Positions 1 to 10,628 of a DNA stretch of 64,000 nucleotides are shown here, piece by piece. Source of the DNA: a bacterium. Its GTDB lineage: Bacteria > Electryoneota > RPQS01. Under the pieces are notes generated by a model. It saw nothing but the letters and a program-made list of their open reading frames with translations, had not been told where the DNA came from and made no database searches. The translations under genes and the position numbers were made by a program. Where the stretch lies: positions 62,001 through 126,000 of the forward strand of contig JADJCU010000005.1 in the NCBI GenBank assembly GCA_016703065.1, in the 5' to 3' direction. Within the stretch, counting starts at the first letter, position 1. The number at the start of each line of letters is the position of its first letter.

Positions 1-485
1 GCGAACTGGCCAACGACGGCAGCGACATCGGAGACGAGCTGCCAACCCGAACCGTGCACCACGACCGTGTCTTCAGGTTTCAGTTCAGGAATCAGCCGCT
101 TATCGCCCGTCTTGATGTATTTTCTGACATTGACATTGAGAACGTCCTGTTCTCCATCATCCTCCTCTCGAACGACGCGCACATCGGACAGCCGCGATCT
201 TGCGCTCGGGCCGCCCGCGAGGGACATAAAGGATATCAAGTCGGTCTCAGCCGGTACATAATATTGACCGGGTCGACCGACGCGGCCCCAGATGTTAACG
301 CGGATGAGAAGTTCGTTTGACTCATTCAGATAATATTTGCCGCCCTCGCCGACGCGGGTAACTTGCGGAATCTTGTAGGGCACTTCGCCTGTTCGCGCGT
401 CAGTCTGCGCAAACGCATTCGAAGCGAACGGCAAGAGGATCGCCGCGAAAATAAATTTCAAAAGGTGAACACGACTGAGCCGCAT
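1..485 (-). CDS. SLBB-domain polysaccharide-export-like protein (partial, C-terminus off the window)
   Basis: The minus strand is open from an ATG at 485 to the window edge (about 161 residues). AGGAGG lies 4 nt before the ATG. Residues 1-26 form a signal peptide ending AFAQ. The mature start contains the segment NIWGRVGRPGQYYVPAETDL followed by a Gly-Gly-Pro turn, which is the typical SLBB (soluble ligand-binding beta-grasp) pattern of Wza-like export proteins. It is the last visible gene of the operon that starts with the C25 peptidase at 7.8 kb and lies 16 nt after a lipoprotein gene. A role in exopolysaccharide export or in an outer-membrane complex is inferred from the fold; no outer-membrane segment is visible because the gene is cut. 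Confidence 0.75.
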   Translation of the reverse strand, partial: MRLSRVHLLKFIFAAILLPFASNAFAQTDARTGEVPYKIPQVTRVGEGGKYYLNESNELLIRVNIWGRVGRPGQYYVPAETDLISFMSLAGGPSARSRLSDVRVVREEDDGEQDVLNVNVRKYIKTGDKRLIPELKPEDTVVVHGSGWQLVSDVAAVVGQF

Positions 486-501
486 AGGGCCTCCTGTTAT
501 C

Positions 502-1332
502 TCACTCCTGATAGACGAACGATTTGTAGACCGATGAACCGGCGAGGGCAACATCATGAGTATCGGACTCCGCGTAACTGACGGCGTTTAGCTGCCAGAC
601 ATAGGTGCAGTCGTTGGACATCGGCGCACTTGCGCCGCCCGCGCCGAGCGTAACGGAGTTCGCGTCGCCGTAGAGTATGACCTGATTATCCCAAACGAGC
701 GAATCACGGCCATACCAAGCCGAATAGACACGCAGTTTATAGAACGATAAGAACGTGCTTGCACCGCCAATCGGAAAATTCCAGCTTAAGCGGTAGTCAT
801 CCGCCGCAAATCGGCTCACCGATAGATTGTAGGGGTTCCACATCATCCTGAAGTAGACGGAATCGCTGTAGAAACTGCGATTGCCGGCGGTATCATAGGC
901 AAGTACCTGCCACCAATACCCGCGCATGGAACCTTGGTCGTTCGGCGCAAGCAGCCGCGCGGGACTGCCGAAGTGATCGTTCCCGCGATCCACCCATGAG
1001 ATAATGTCGTTATCAACAACATCCACTCCGACAACCAGATCCGCAACGACATAACCTTCGTTTGAGTTGTCATGTTCGGACCAACGGCGGACACGATATC
1101 CTTGAATATCATCTTCGGGATTGCGATACCACTCGACCCGCACCCAATAATTGCTTTCACTTGGCGTGGGTTCCGCGCGAACACCCGTCTGGGGATAACT
1201 CGCGTCATCGCTTCGCTCGACCATGACCGGGACTTGCGGTGCGACATCATCCCGACTCAACGTGTCTTCGCCACACCCGCAGACAAACACGAGGCCAAAC
1301 AAGATCGCGAGCGAGACCAGCAGGTTTTTCAT
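502..1332 (-). CDS. Lipoprotein with fibronectin-III-like fold
   Basis: 276 residues. The N-terminus MKNLLVSLAILFGLVFVCGCGE is a lipoprotein signal; either Cys in VCGC could be lipidated. The body carries fibronectin III-like strands (YWVRVEWYRNPEDDIQGYRV and later YRLSWNFP), so a beta-sandwich surface lipoprotein is likely. It begins 7 nt after the PorV-like gene and precedes the SLBB gene, so it probably belongs to the same transcript. No enzymatic motif is visible. Function unknown; an accessory role in T9SS or the outer membrane is suggested only by context. Confidence 0.7.
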   Translation of the reverse strand: MKNLLVSLAILFGLVFVCGCGEDTLSRDDVAPQVPVMVERSDDASYPQTGVRAEPTPSESNYWVRVEWYRNPEDDIQGYRVRRWSEHDNSNEGYVVADLVVGVDVVDNDIISWVDRGNDHFGSPARLLAPNDQGSMRGYWWQVLAYDTAGNRSFYSDSVYFRMMWNPYNLSVSRFAADDYRLSWNFPIGGASTFLSFYKLRVYSAWYGRDSLVWDNQVILYGDANSVTLGAGGASAPMSNDCTYVWQLNAVSYAESDTHDVALAGSSVYKSFVYQE

Positions 1333-1339
1333 GCGTGCC

Positions 1340-2399
1340 TCATTTCAGTCTAATCGAAATGCTGACGCGGTGCGTGGTGCCCAGATCGCGCGCATAGTAG
1401 GCGTAGTCGGCGGACATCCTCCAGAACGCAAAGCCGGCTCCCGCTGACCATTCATCGTGCCAAAGTCCTCCGCGCAGCGACAGCACGTTCTCGAAGTTGT
1501 ACTCGATTCCGCCGTGACGGCGGCGCTCGTAACGCTTTTCGGTTTCATAGGCAAGGGTCAACCTGCTATTGCGTCCGGGCATCTTCTGCTCGGAGTGCTA
1601 TTGAGCTGTAGAAATTGAGCGGCACCGCGTCTTTCACGCCTTCGCCCCAATCCACTTCCGTGCGCGTGATATCCTTGACCACCACTCCGTAACTGAACTT
1701 TGCTTTCCAATGCTCGTCCACAATCTCGTCAAGCGGCAGTCTTAATTGAGCGCCGCCGTCGACTCCGATTCCCGACCCGGATGCCTCGCCGAGTTTGCTG
1801 TTAATGAGTTTCACGTTGGCGCCAATCGGAAGCTCAACGGGCATGGTAAAATACGACCATCCAAGGTCAAGATTGAACTGGTTGTACTTGGCGAAAGTGA
1901 AGAACAGAGCCGACTCTGTGTCTGTAAATAGACTGGACGGCGCCGCGCCCGTGGCGAGCAGATACTCTTGCACGGAATTGACAAACGTCGTATCACCGTT
2001 GACAATAACGTATCGCTGGCTGGGCGGGCGGGCGAGAATGGCCGCGACCGTGGCGTCATAATTCGGATGAGTCTCGATATCCGGTATTCCGAGGCGCACG
2101 AAGTTCACTGCGAAGACGGAACCGGTGACCGGCAATGTGACGCCCATTGACGAGAAGTTCGCCAAACCGTTCCAGAGATCGGCGTACATCCCGGTGGCCT
2201 GAATACCAGAGACATAGCCCATTCCGGCGGGATTCCAATAAAAGCTCGAACCATCGAAAGTATGCGCGGCCATTGCGCCGCCCATGGCGATACCGCGCGC
2301 TCCGACGCCGAGCTCGAGGAATTCGCCGGCATACTTAGCTGCGCGGGCAGTCGATCCGCAGAGTGTAGCCGCAAGAAGAATGATGATGAGCTTCTTCAT
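1340..2399 (-). CDS. porV: PorV/PorQ-family outer-membrane barrel protein, split by a frameshift
   Basis: Starts with a signal peptide (MKKLIIILLAATLCGSTARA), then the family hallmark GARGIAMGGAMAA and SSFYWNPAGMGYV. The first frame ends at about 1566 after SSIALRAEDARTQ. The downstream frame continues as PGRNSRLTLAYETEKRYER and finishes with the barrel-closing strand DLGTTHRVSISIRLK, so one indel near 1583 splits a complete gene of about 350 residues. The start ATG overlaps the stop of the C25 peptidase (ATGA). In Bacteroidetes, PorV is the outer-membrane shuttle that carries T9SS cargo to PorU, and porU and porV are neighbours, as here. The symbol is by family and context; other PorV-like paralogues exist. 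Confidence 0.75.
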
Positions 2400-5300
2400 T
2401 TGCGCACCTTCGCGAGCTTGACGGTCTTTTCGATCTTCTGGTCACCTTGCTGGGCAGTCAGGCGGGCGAAATAGACACCGTTCGCAACTTCTTCGAGATG
2501 TTCATCACGTCCATCCCAAACAATCGTGCGGTAATTAGCGGTTGCACGTTCGTTATCGTGCAGCGTCCGAATCAATCTGCCGGCCACAGTATATATCTTC
2601 AATTCGGTGAATTGATCCGTAACACCGGTCAGAACATAGGCGATCGTTGTTGTTCGGGCGAACGGGTTTGGATAGTTGATTGCCCATTCGAATCCGAATT
2701 CGCTGCGCACGTCAAAGTTCGCTTCGTAAATGGTAACATTGCCGTGATTGTCCGTGCCGAGAACGTGCAGGGTGTGTTCGCCCGTTTCGAGGTCAGGCTC
2801 AAGCATCGCCGTGAAACTGTTCGCAGTCCAGCTCGTGTCGTTCCACGCGATGAGGCTTGGCGAGATTGTGTCGCCGTCCAGAATCATGCGGAAGAGCGTA
2901 TCGCCGCGCTGTACGCCAGCGGCATCGCGAACGGTGGCAAAAATCTCAGGGTTGCGCGGCACAATCGCGCCTTGCGTGAAGCGCAAGCCTCCGACGCTTA
3001 TGTCAACGGTCGGTCCTTCCGTATCCACTACGCGAAAGACGCCGATTTCACCAAGCGACGGCGTGGTCCCGCTGACATTGAGCTGCCACGTGACCAGTGT
3101 ATCAAGCGACGGATTGGCCGGCGGAGGCACAATTCTCGTAGTGTCTGTTGCAAGTCGCGTTACTTGCACATTGCGCGACCGTACCCACTGACCTGTTTGT
3201 GGATCGTTTACATAAAGCGCATAGTCATTGAAGGGAACACGGCTTCGGAGCGTATCGCGGCCCTCCAACTTAAGAGTTACATTCGCGGAGAAACTCCCGC
3301 CCAGCGAGCCGAGCGAGTCATCAAACAGCGCCGTAAAGAGTCCGTGTGCACTCTGACCGAACGGCGGCAACAATCCGCGTGCTGCGAGTGCGGAGAGCTC
3401 AGATTGCGTGATTGTGCGGGGCTGTTGATAGCCAATTGCCGCGCTGTCGCGAGCCAGGACGCCGGGCAGAATCCGCACTTCAAGCGTGTCGTGTTTTGTA
3501 AGCGACCAGTACCTATGCGGTCCGGGAGTAAATGGCCGTTCATAGAATGTGCCGACATTTCGTGATGCCGCATAGTACCCCGGCATTTCGATTTGAAAAG
3601 TACGCGCGTTGTTTGTCTCGTAAGATTCCGGGTAGATGTCATCCGGGTCGGCCGTGACGCTGATGGTCCACTTCCCGGGCCGGAAGGCGACTGGTATCCA
3701 CGCCTGGCGCTCAAATTCTCCAAGGTTCAGGTTGCTGAACAGGAAGTCGCTGGTGAAGGAATCGACGACGACGGTCACAGTATCTCCCGACACCAGGTAC
3801 GACGAGTCGCGCGTTGCCTCGAGCCGCATGTACACGCTGTCCAATATGGACTGTGAAGCGGAACGCTGTACCGAAATCGGTTGGAGGTAGTAGGGTCGCC
3901 ATCCACCTCGTTCTCCCGGTGCGGAAGACTGTAGGAAATTGATGTTGAAGTCGGGATTCTGCTCAATCAGGAGATCAAAGTACTCCGATTCCCACTCGTC
4001 GCCGCCATTTGGAGTTACAAAGAACTTCAGGCGATAGGTGCCGCCTTCAAAATCATAGGGACCGAGGTCGCTTACGGTCTGGAATACTCCGGTCTGCCCT
4101 TCAACCATGCGCAGCGTGTCGAGAGTGACGGGACCCTGCGCCGGTGTAAACACTCCCCGGAAGCGAACGTTTTCGATTCCGCCTTGATGCAGGATTGTTG
4201 CGCGGACACGAAACGCCTGGTTGTCAAAAGCGACCGGACCCGGCACAGGCGAGATATCGAGGATTTGTACGTTGATCAGGCTGTCGGCAAGATAGATGGG
4301 GAAGCGTCCGACGGCACTCCGGCGCAGACTTGGATTCGTGACATAGACGACGACATCGCCGTCGGTTGTCACCAGATCGGGAACGGTGAACGCGTCGGTC
4401 GTGCAGACTTGCGCCTGACAAAGTTGGAAATCGATCCTCGATTCGTCCATGGCCATCGTATGCGTCGAGACGAAGTCAAGTCCGCCCGATGTCAGTTCGC
4501 GGAAGACCTCGCCATTATAGGGGATGATGTAGGTAAACGCGTTGGTAGACGAGTCCTGCGCCCACGGCAGAGTGAGCACGGCGCGCACGGAGTCTACAAC
4601 ACCGAGCGAGTCGATGGGATCGATGATGTTGGTTTCGGCAAGAATGCGCGGCGTGATCTGATCATCGGGGATTTTCAGGCGCACACCGGGGTCCCCGAGC
4701 AGATTCATCATCATCATCATCGAGTAATTGGAGCCCCAACCGAGCGGATTGTTGTAATCGCTCCACCAGCGCGCCTTATTCAGCATCGAAGCCTCACCGA
4801 TCGTGAGCGCCGGCGGCCGCAGCAGGATGTCATAAATGTAGCGCTGCATCGTCTGTCCGGCGAACGCCCATCCGACACCTGAGGAGCTGTAAAACCCGAT
4901 GGCGCCGACCAGACTGCCGTTGTTGTTGCGCGTAAACAAGAACGCTTCACCCAGCACAGAGGCCTGACTGCGATCGTCAAAGGCGCCGACGTAACAGGTA
5001 AAATTTGTAATGAATGGAAACGACTCGCGGTTGTTCAGCAGCCGCACGCCGCCCACGTCGATCAGCGAACTGCCGGACCATACACCGCCACCGCCGTGAC
5101 CATTGTAGTTGGCGGCAATGCATCCTTCGCGGAGGGCATCGCGCAAGCGAATCGGTCCCTGTCCGGCGGGAATACTGTCGAGGTAGACACGCGTCACATT
5201 GACCGCTGTGCTTTCGACGAGCGCGCGAATACACGGTTCGGAATAGTCGGATGGGAAGTCCAGAATCTGCGGCGGGCCGGGGTCATAGTAATCCGTGATC

Positions 5301-7777
5301 ATGAGCACGTTGCTTTGGAACATGCTTTCGTAATCCGGATCGGTCTCATAGCGCAGGACTTTGCCGACATATGTGCCGAGTTCCTGCGGCGTACGGCAAG
5401 AGATGCGCCCGACGGCGATATCCGGGATGATGTCCCATTCCGGCCCGGAAATACAACCGAACAGATAGTCCGCAGTAGCCGCTGGCATCACCGACAATGC
5501 AGCAATGCGTGGGCCGGACGCTCCAGTTATCATACGCATATTTCAGGAAGTTGCGAATCGCAAACGGGGTCTGCAGTCCGCCGGAGAATTGCTCGTAGAC
5601 CTCAGACACTGGAATCGTCAGAACGGAGTTGTGAAAGCTGATCCGGCGCAGGCTGTCGAGAATGTGGATCGACGTATCCGCATAGAAGCCGTCGTACGCA
5701 ATCAGCAGGTATTCCGCGCCGGGATAATTGCGCAAATCGACTTGCACGGTATCCGGTACCATCAGGAACGGTTGAAAGACATACTGATCGCTGAAGACGA
5801 GTACGTCGCTCGGACCGTCCGAGATGAGCGGGAAGCGGACGGACCAACTTGCGCTTTCGTCCGCCGGTGTCACACGGCGAAGCTCGAGATTGGTTAGGCG
5901 GCTCTGTCCGAGCTTCCAGACTTGAATAAACTGACTCGTGAAGCCGCGCACGTCGTAGCCGACAGTGTCGCCAACAGCGATGGTATCGTCTTCCTGGTCA
6001 AACTTGAAGCGGAATTCGCCGTTGCGAGCGCGCATGTCGCGCTCGTATTCAATTTCAAACCAGTTAGCGAGGATTTTGTCCGTGGCACCGGCGAGTTCGT
6101 TCCCCGGCACCGTTACCGTAAGGATGTTAGAACCATTGACAAGATCTTCGGTGAGGATATTTTCCACCGAATCCGTGGTTGTCGTTTCAAAGATCACCGC
6201 CTGTTGTCCCGTCCACGCCGGAACCGGATCCCCTGCATACTGCCGCCCGTACGACAGACCGTTGTCCGAGAGACCGTTCAGGGATACGACCGCGTAGTGA
6301 TTGCGGCTTGTTTGCGTGGCACTGAATCCAGTGAGACAGGCGCGCACAATCACAGGATAGAAACTGAATGGCGCGTTAGGATTCGGGAAAGGGAGATAGG
6401 CTTCAAAATCACGTGACGTGAGCGCATCAATGCGCTCCCCCAAAACCAGTTATCAGACAACAGCCCAAGCGGGCCCTTGCGCGTGAGATTCGCTCCAAAA
6501 ACAGACGAGGTTTGCGAGAGTCGATCAAAATAGCGATCACGCTCAAAATGGAGTAGGACGCGGACACTGCGCTCGCTTTCGATGTTCCACGTTGTCTGCC
6601 ACGGGCTGCTGATTTCGCCCATGCGGAGACCGGGCCGTCCATCGCCCCAGACGAGCTGATAGCAGTTCTCCGCGGAGTAGGGGTCTTGGACGAGCGTTGG
6701 TTCTTGCGCGCGGAACACACCTTCGTTGCGCTCGCCAAAGAACTCGATACGGTCGAAGTCGTCGAAGTCACCGTCCTCCTGCCCGTCTACTACAATCGGG
6801 ATTTCGTGCCCCTTATTATAGATATGAAGGTCCCACGGCGAGATGTCTTCAATTCTGACGCCGACAGTACGAAGATACTCTCCAGTCAGGCGCACAACTC
6901 CATCCTGCCGCACATAGACGCGCCATCGGTTGACATCCCACGATGGGAAATCTTCGTCGAGCGCATCCCGCGCCGGAACTTCGCGCACATCTGGCACCCG
7001 GGTTGGCAATGCCGATGCCGAGAGCTGGCCAAGCATGGACCGGAGTAGTCCAGTCTCGGCGGGAGTATCTGGAAGCCGAAGCGGATCCGCAGAGCTACTG
7101 GGCCGAAGGATTTGAATTCGCGCCCGTTTCAGAATGCGGGCCTCGCCGGTTGCCGTATTGACCTGCACGGGATTCACGTGGAGTCCGAGTAGCCGATGGC
7201 CTCTATAAACTCCTGATTCTACAATAGAAACGACGTGTCGGGGCCAGAGCTCGGACTTCTTGGCAGTGTTGAGCTGTCGCTCGCGCAAGGAATAGCGATG
7301 GTCTGGCTCGTCGGCGGCCCAAACGGTATCTTTGTTTGAACCAGACGGCCTTAAATCGATAATATAGTCCTCAGGCGCGGCCAGGCACGACCCCATTTGG
7401 ACCGATTCATACTCAGGCGCCAGGAGCGTGACCGCGGCCTCGCCCGGGAGAGCATCAAACAGCTCTGCCGCCCGGGGGAGCAGGATCACCCCCGGTTCGT
7501 GAACGGGGCTCAAAGTCCCCATGCGGACCTCGGTGACCGCGCCCAGCTCGGGATCACGCAGGACCTCAACCTCGGGTGCCTCCCATGTAAGCAGTATCCG
7601 ATCAGGCAGAACCAGCTGCACGGCGAGCCCCGCGAGAGCCCGTTTCGCGACCGACTTGGAATCGGCTGGGAGCGCTTTTTGAGCATACGAAAAGCCCTGC
7701 CACGCGAGCGCGGCGGTAATCGCTAAAAATATAAATTTTAGTGTTTTGGGCTTTGATCTTGCCATAGAATTGGCCAT
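2396..7777 (-). CDS. porU: C25 (gingipain-family) peptidase, PorU-like T9SS sortase, split by two frameshifts
   Basis: Three minus-strand frames join into one protein of about 1,790 residues. Breaks lie near 6440 (run of five G; a sixth restores the frame) and near 5476 (after CCIVGDASGY, continuing ADYLFGCISG). The N-terminal third holds a signal peptide and propeptide-like region. The C25 catalytic dyad is visible: His in NYNGHGGGG (about nt 5097) and Cys in NFTCYVGAFDD (about nt 4995). The C-terminus has an INYPNPFARTTTIAY sorting-domain signature. PorU is the T9SS sortase that cleaves C-terminal domains and attaches cargo; the overlap with porV supports that role over an ordinary secreted protease. 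The start is uncertain (ATG at 7777 or 7765; the frame is open to 7816, and no clear Shine-Dalgarno is seen). Five consecutive Met codons occur near 4707-4721. Confidence 0.75.
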
Positions 7778-8097
7778 AAAGAGAAAATTCGCTGACCGCA
7801 CCTCCGGTCCATGCATGCCTGAAGCGGACCACTCCCCAACGGGGCAGTGATCCGGAATACTTCGAGGTTACATCGAACGGAGAAAGGGTTAGCGAATTTT
7901 CGCTGGATGGCTCTCGTTACCGATTGGCTCACGATTATAGGTATCTTTTTCCAGCTTGTCAAGCGAAAGTAGGTAGCTAACCACAGTGTTTACGGGATAC
8001 TGGGCCGAAATCAGGCCAGCAAGAGCTACAGTGCAAACGCCGCTCCGGGTTTGACCCTTGCTGTCCGGGAAAAGGGGCCGAAGTGGGCGGTTTTGCC
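7778..8097. other. Divergent intergenic region between porU-like gene and pgi
   Basis: This stretch separates the minus-strand T9SS operon from the plus-strand pgi operon and should hold the promoter of the peptidase. A GGAGGT lies near 7800, about 25 nt upstream of the 7777 start, which is too far to serve it. I see no convincing gene in it. Confidence 0.4.
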
Positions 8098-8126
8098 TTG
8101 AAGTCGAGCATAAAATTCGCTATACT
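8098..8126 (+). promoter_or_regulatory. Sigma70-like promoter of the pgi operon
   Basis: TTGAAG (8098-8103), 17-nt spacer, TATACT (8121-8126). It lies 49 nt upstream of the pgi start, which itself has GGGAGG at a 7-nt spacing. Read by eye; no transcript data. Confidence 0.55.
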
Positions 8127-8175
8127 GTTGAGTTCCAGAAACTGATTTTTCTCGACTTGGCCGGGAGGCCGCCTT

Positions 8176-9541
8176 ATGTCCCTCAGCCTGAATTTCAGCT
8201 ACGCCCATTCCAAGAAGCTCGCCGGTCACGGCATCGCCAACGAGATGCTCAGGCCGACCGTCGAGCGGACGGTCAAAGCGCTCGATATGATTCGCAACGA
8301 CCGCGCGGCTGGCAAGCTCCCGTATCTCGACCTTCCAGAGGACCGAAAGGCAAACGAGCAATCTAAGGAGATGGCGGCGAAGTTCCAGGACTATGAGAAT
8401 TTCCTGCTCGCCGGTATCGGCGGAAGCTCCCTGGGTCCATTGGCGATTTTCAGTGCCCTGGCGAATCCGCTGCATAACCTGCTGTCGACGGCCAAGCGCA
8501 AGGGTGCCCCGCGCTTCTTCACGCTGGACAACGTCGATCCCGTGCAGGCTGACGCGCTGTTCTCTTTTTGCAAACCCGAGAAAACGGTCTACAATGTCAT
8601 TTCGAAATCCGGCGCAACTGCAGAGACCGCCGCAGCGACGCTGCTGATTTTTGATCAGGCGAAGAAGCGGATGGGCGACGAGTGGAAAAGGAATGTTGTC
8701 TGCACGACTGACCCGACCAACGGCGACTTGCGAAAGCTGTGTACCGAAGAGGGCTTGCAGACGCTGCCGCTGCACTCGGGTGTGGGCGGACGGTTCTCGG
8801 TATTGACTCCGGTCGGCCTGTTCCCATCGTACTGTTTGGGGTTTGATGTCGAAGCGATACTCGCCGGAGCGGCCGAGATGCGCGAGCGCTGTTTGGATGC
8901 CGACGTGCAGAAAAATCCGGCGGCTCAACTTGCGGCTCTGTTGTATCTATTTGACAGTACGCAGCACAAGAAGATGCACGTGATGATGGCCTACGCGAAC
9001 GGGCTCTACGGCATGGCGGATTGGTATCGTCAGCTGTGGGCCGAATCGCTGGGCAAGGAAGCCGATTACGACGGCCGCATCGTGAATGTCGGGCCGACGC
9101 CGCTGAAGGCGTTGGGTGCAACGGATCAGCATTCGCAGGTGCAGCTCTATATCGAGGGACCGTACGACAAAGGTCTTCCTATTCCTCGAGTGCAAGAAGT
9201 TTGGCGAGCGTGTCAAGCTCCCGGAACTATATTCGCACGTATCGTCGCTGAACTATCTCGGTGGTCAGACGATGAATAAGTTGCTTGCGGCAGAATTTGC
9301 GGCGATGCGCGAAGCGCTGGCGCAGCGGGGCCGCCCGTCAATAACGATTACCTTCCCCGAAATCGATGCGCACGCCGTCGGCGAGTTCTTCATGTTATGG
9401 GAAATCACAACGTCGATCGCCGGTGCGCTCTACAAGATCAACCCCTATGATCAGCCCGGCGTCGAGTTGGGGAAGCAGTTGACATACGGCCTGATGGGCC
9501 GCGCAGGATTCGAGGATGCGGCCAAGGGGATAAAGATATAG
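8176..9541 (+). CDS. pgi: Glucose-6-phosphate isomerase, split by a frameshift
   Basis: Interconverts glucose 6-phosphate and fructose 6-phosphate in the cytoplasm. Family motifs run in order: AGIGGSSLGP (phosphate loop), VISKSGATAET, GVGGRFSVLTPVGL, AESLGKE and, after the break, SLNYLGGQTMNKLL. The first frame is correct to EGPYDK. There an AAA at 9169-9171 should be AA, after which the second frame reads VFLFLECKKFGERVKLPELY and ends at 9541. The joined length of about 455 residues is normal for the bacterial family. The start ATG has GGGAGG 7 nt upstream and a good promoter at 8098. First gene of a plus-strand run of eight genes. Confidence 0.9.
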
Positions 9542-9558
9542 CCTCGTAAGGAGGAGTT

Positions 9559-10104
9559 GTGCGTTGGATGACGCTTGCACTGCTGCCGCTGTTCGTTTCT
9601 TGTGCCCATACCTTTGTGATTGAGCGCGGTGCTCCACCCGAACGGTATGCCGACGCACAGCAATTCCTGCATCAGAAGCCCGCGAAGCTGGTCCTGAAAA
9701 CCGGCAAGATATGGCGCGCAACGGAATGGCACTTTGGCCCGGGCTCGACAGTGTTTCGGATTGATGATGCGACGGATCGAATGATTGTGATGAATGACCG
9801 GATTCGCGCCATCACGACCCAGAATTCGGGCCGGGGAATGCGTGACGGCGCACTGATCGGCGGGTTTGCAGGAGGTCTTGCCGGTCTCTTTCTTGGCAGT
9901 ATCGCGGCATCAATGCAAGAGGGGTGCGATGATTGCACAGACAAGAGCAACAGCGGCACAATCGTACTAACAAGCCTCGGTATCGGTGCAGGTTTCGGTG
10001 CGCTTAGCGGCGCAGTGTTAGGCAGTCATACCGGCGCAATGCGTTCTGTAGTTTATTATCCCGATCCGAAGGGCCCGAGTAGATGGGAATATTTGCCGCG
10101 CTGA
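9559..10104 (+). CDS. Putative lipoprotein with glycine-zipper membrane segment
   Basis: 181 residues, starting at GTG 9559 with AGGAGG a few bases upstream. LPLFVSCAH is a likely lipobox, with Cys as the mature first residue. The C-terminal half has two Gly/Ala-rich segments (GALIGGFAGGLAGLFLGSIAA and LGIGAGFGALSGAVLGSHTG) resembling glycine-zipper segments of envelope proteins, separated by CDDC. It lies 17 nt after pgi and overlaps the glutathione peroxidase start by 22 nt. Function unknown. Confidence 0.65.
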   Translation: MRWMTLALLPLFVSCAHTFVIERGAPPERYADAQQFLHQKPAKLVLKTGKIWRATEWHFGPGSTVFRIDDATDRMIVMNDRIRAITTQNSGRGMRDGALIGGFAGGLAGLFLGSIAASMQEGCDDCTDKSNSGTIVLTSLGIGAGFGALSGAVLGSHTGAMRSVVYYPDPKGPSRWEYLPR

Positions 10105-10628
10105 TAACATTGATTCTTTCGACGACGATGCTCGCTTCTGACTTGCACAACATTCCATTTCAAACGAACTCCGGCGACACGACCACGCTGGGCGCTTTCA
10201 AGGGCCATGTGATCCTGATTGTTAATACGGCCAGTGAATGCGGACACACCCCGCAATACGAGGGGCTGGAGAAGCTCTACAAGACGTACAAGGATCGCGG
10301 GTTCACGGTGCTTGCGTTTCCGTCCAATGATTTCGGAAAGCAGGAGCCGGGAACAAACGCGCAGATTCGGGAATTCTGCACGGCGAACTACGGCGTGACG
10401 TTTCCGCTCATGAGTAAGATCCCGGTGCTCGGCGATGCCAAGCATTCGCTCTACAAATACTTGATAGACCACAGCGAACCTGTTGAAGAGATTCAATGGA
10501 ACTTCACCAAGTTTCTGGTGGATCGGGACGGCAGCATTGCGGCGCGCTTTTCCTACAAGATGCAGCCTGATGCTCCTGAACTGATCGGCAAGATCGAGGA
10601 ATTGCTGGGGGCCGCACCGAAGGAATGA
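10083..10628 (+). CDS. Glutathione peroxidase family protein (exported)
   Basis: 181 residues. A hydrophobic leader (MGIFAALITLILSTTMLA) suggests export. The peroxidase signature is complete: catalytic Cys in NTASECGHTPQYEGLEKLY, Gln in FPSNDFGKQEPG and Trp/Asn in WNFTKFLVDRDG. The catalytic residue is Cys, so it probably uses thioredoxin-like reductants to reduce peroxides, as non-selenium bacterial homologues do. It overlaps its neighbours at both ends (22 nt upstream, ATGA downstream), implying translational coupling. Confidence 0.9.
   Translation: MGIFAALITLILSTTMLASDLHNIPFQTNSGDTTTLGAFKGHVILIVNTASECGHTPQYEGLEKLYKTYKDRGFTVLAFPSNDFGKQEPGTNAQIREFCTANYGVTFPLMSKIPVLGDAKHSLYKYLIDHSEPVEEIQWNFTKFLVDRDGSIAARFSYKMQPDAPELIGKIEELLGAAPKE

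Noticed and set aside
2447..3565. 372-residue plus-strand open frame inside the C25 peptidase
   Set aside because: Antisense to conserved peptidase sequence; Arg/Cys/His-rich, no recognizable domain or ribosome-binding site.
8026..8928. 300-residue minus-strand open frame opposite pgi
   Set aside because: Runs antisense to a well-recognised gene, shows no family motif, and its residue composition is typical of a shadow frame.
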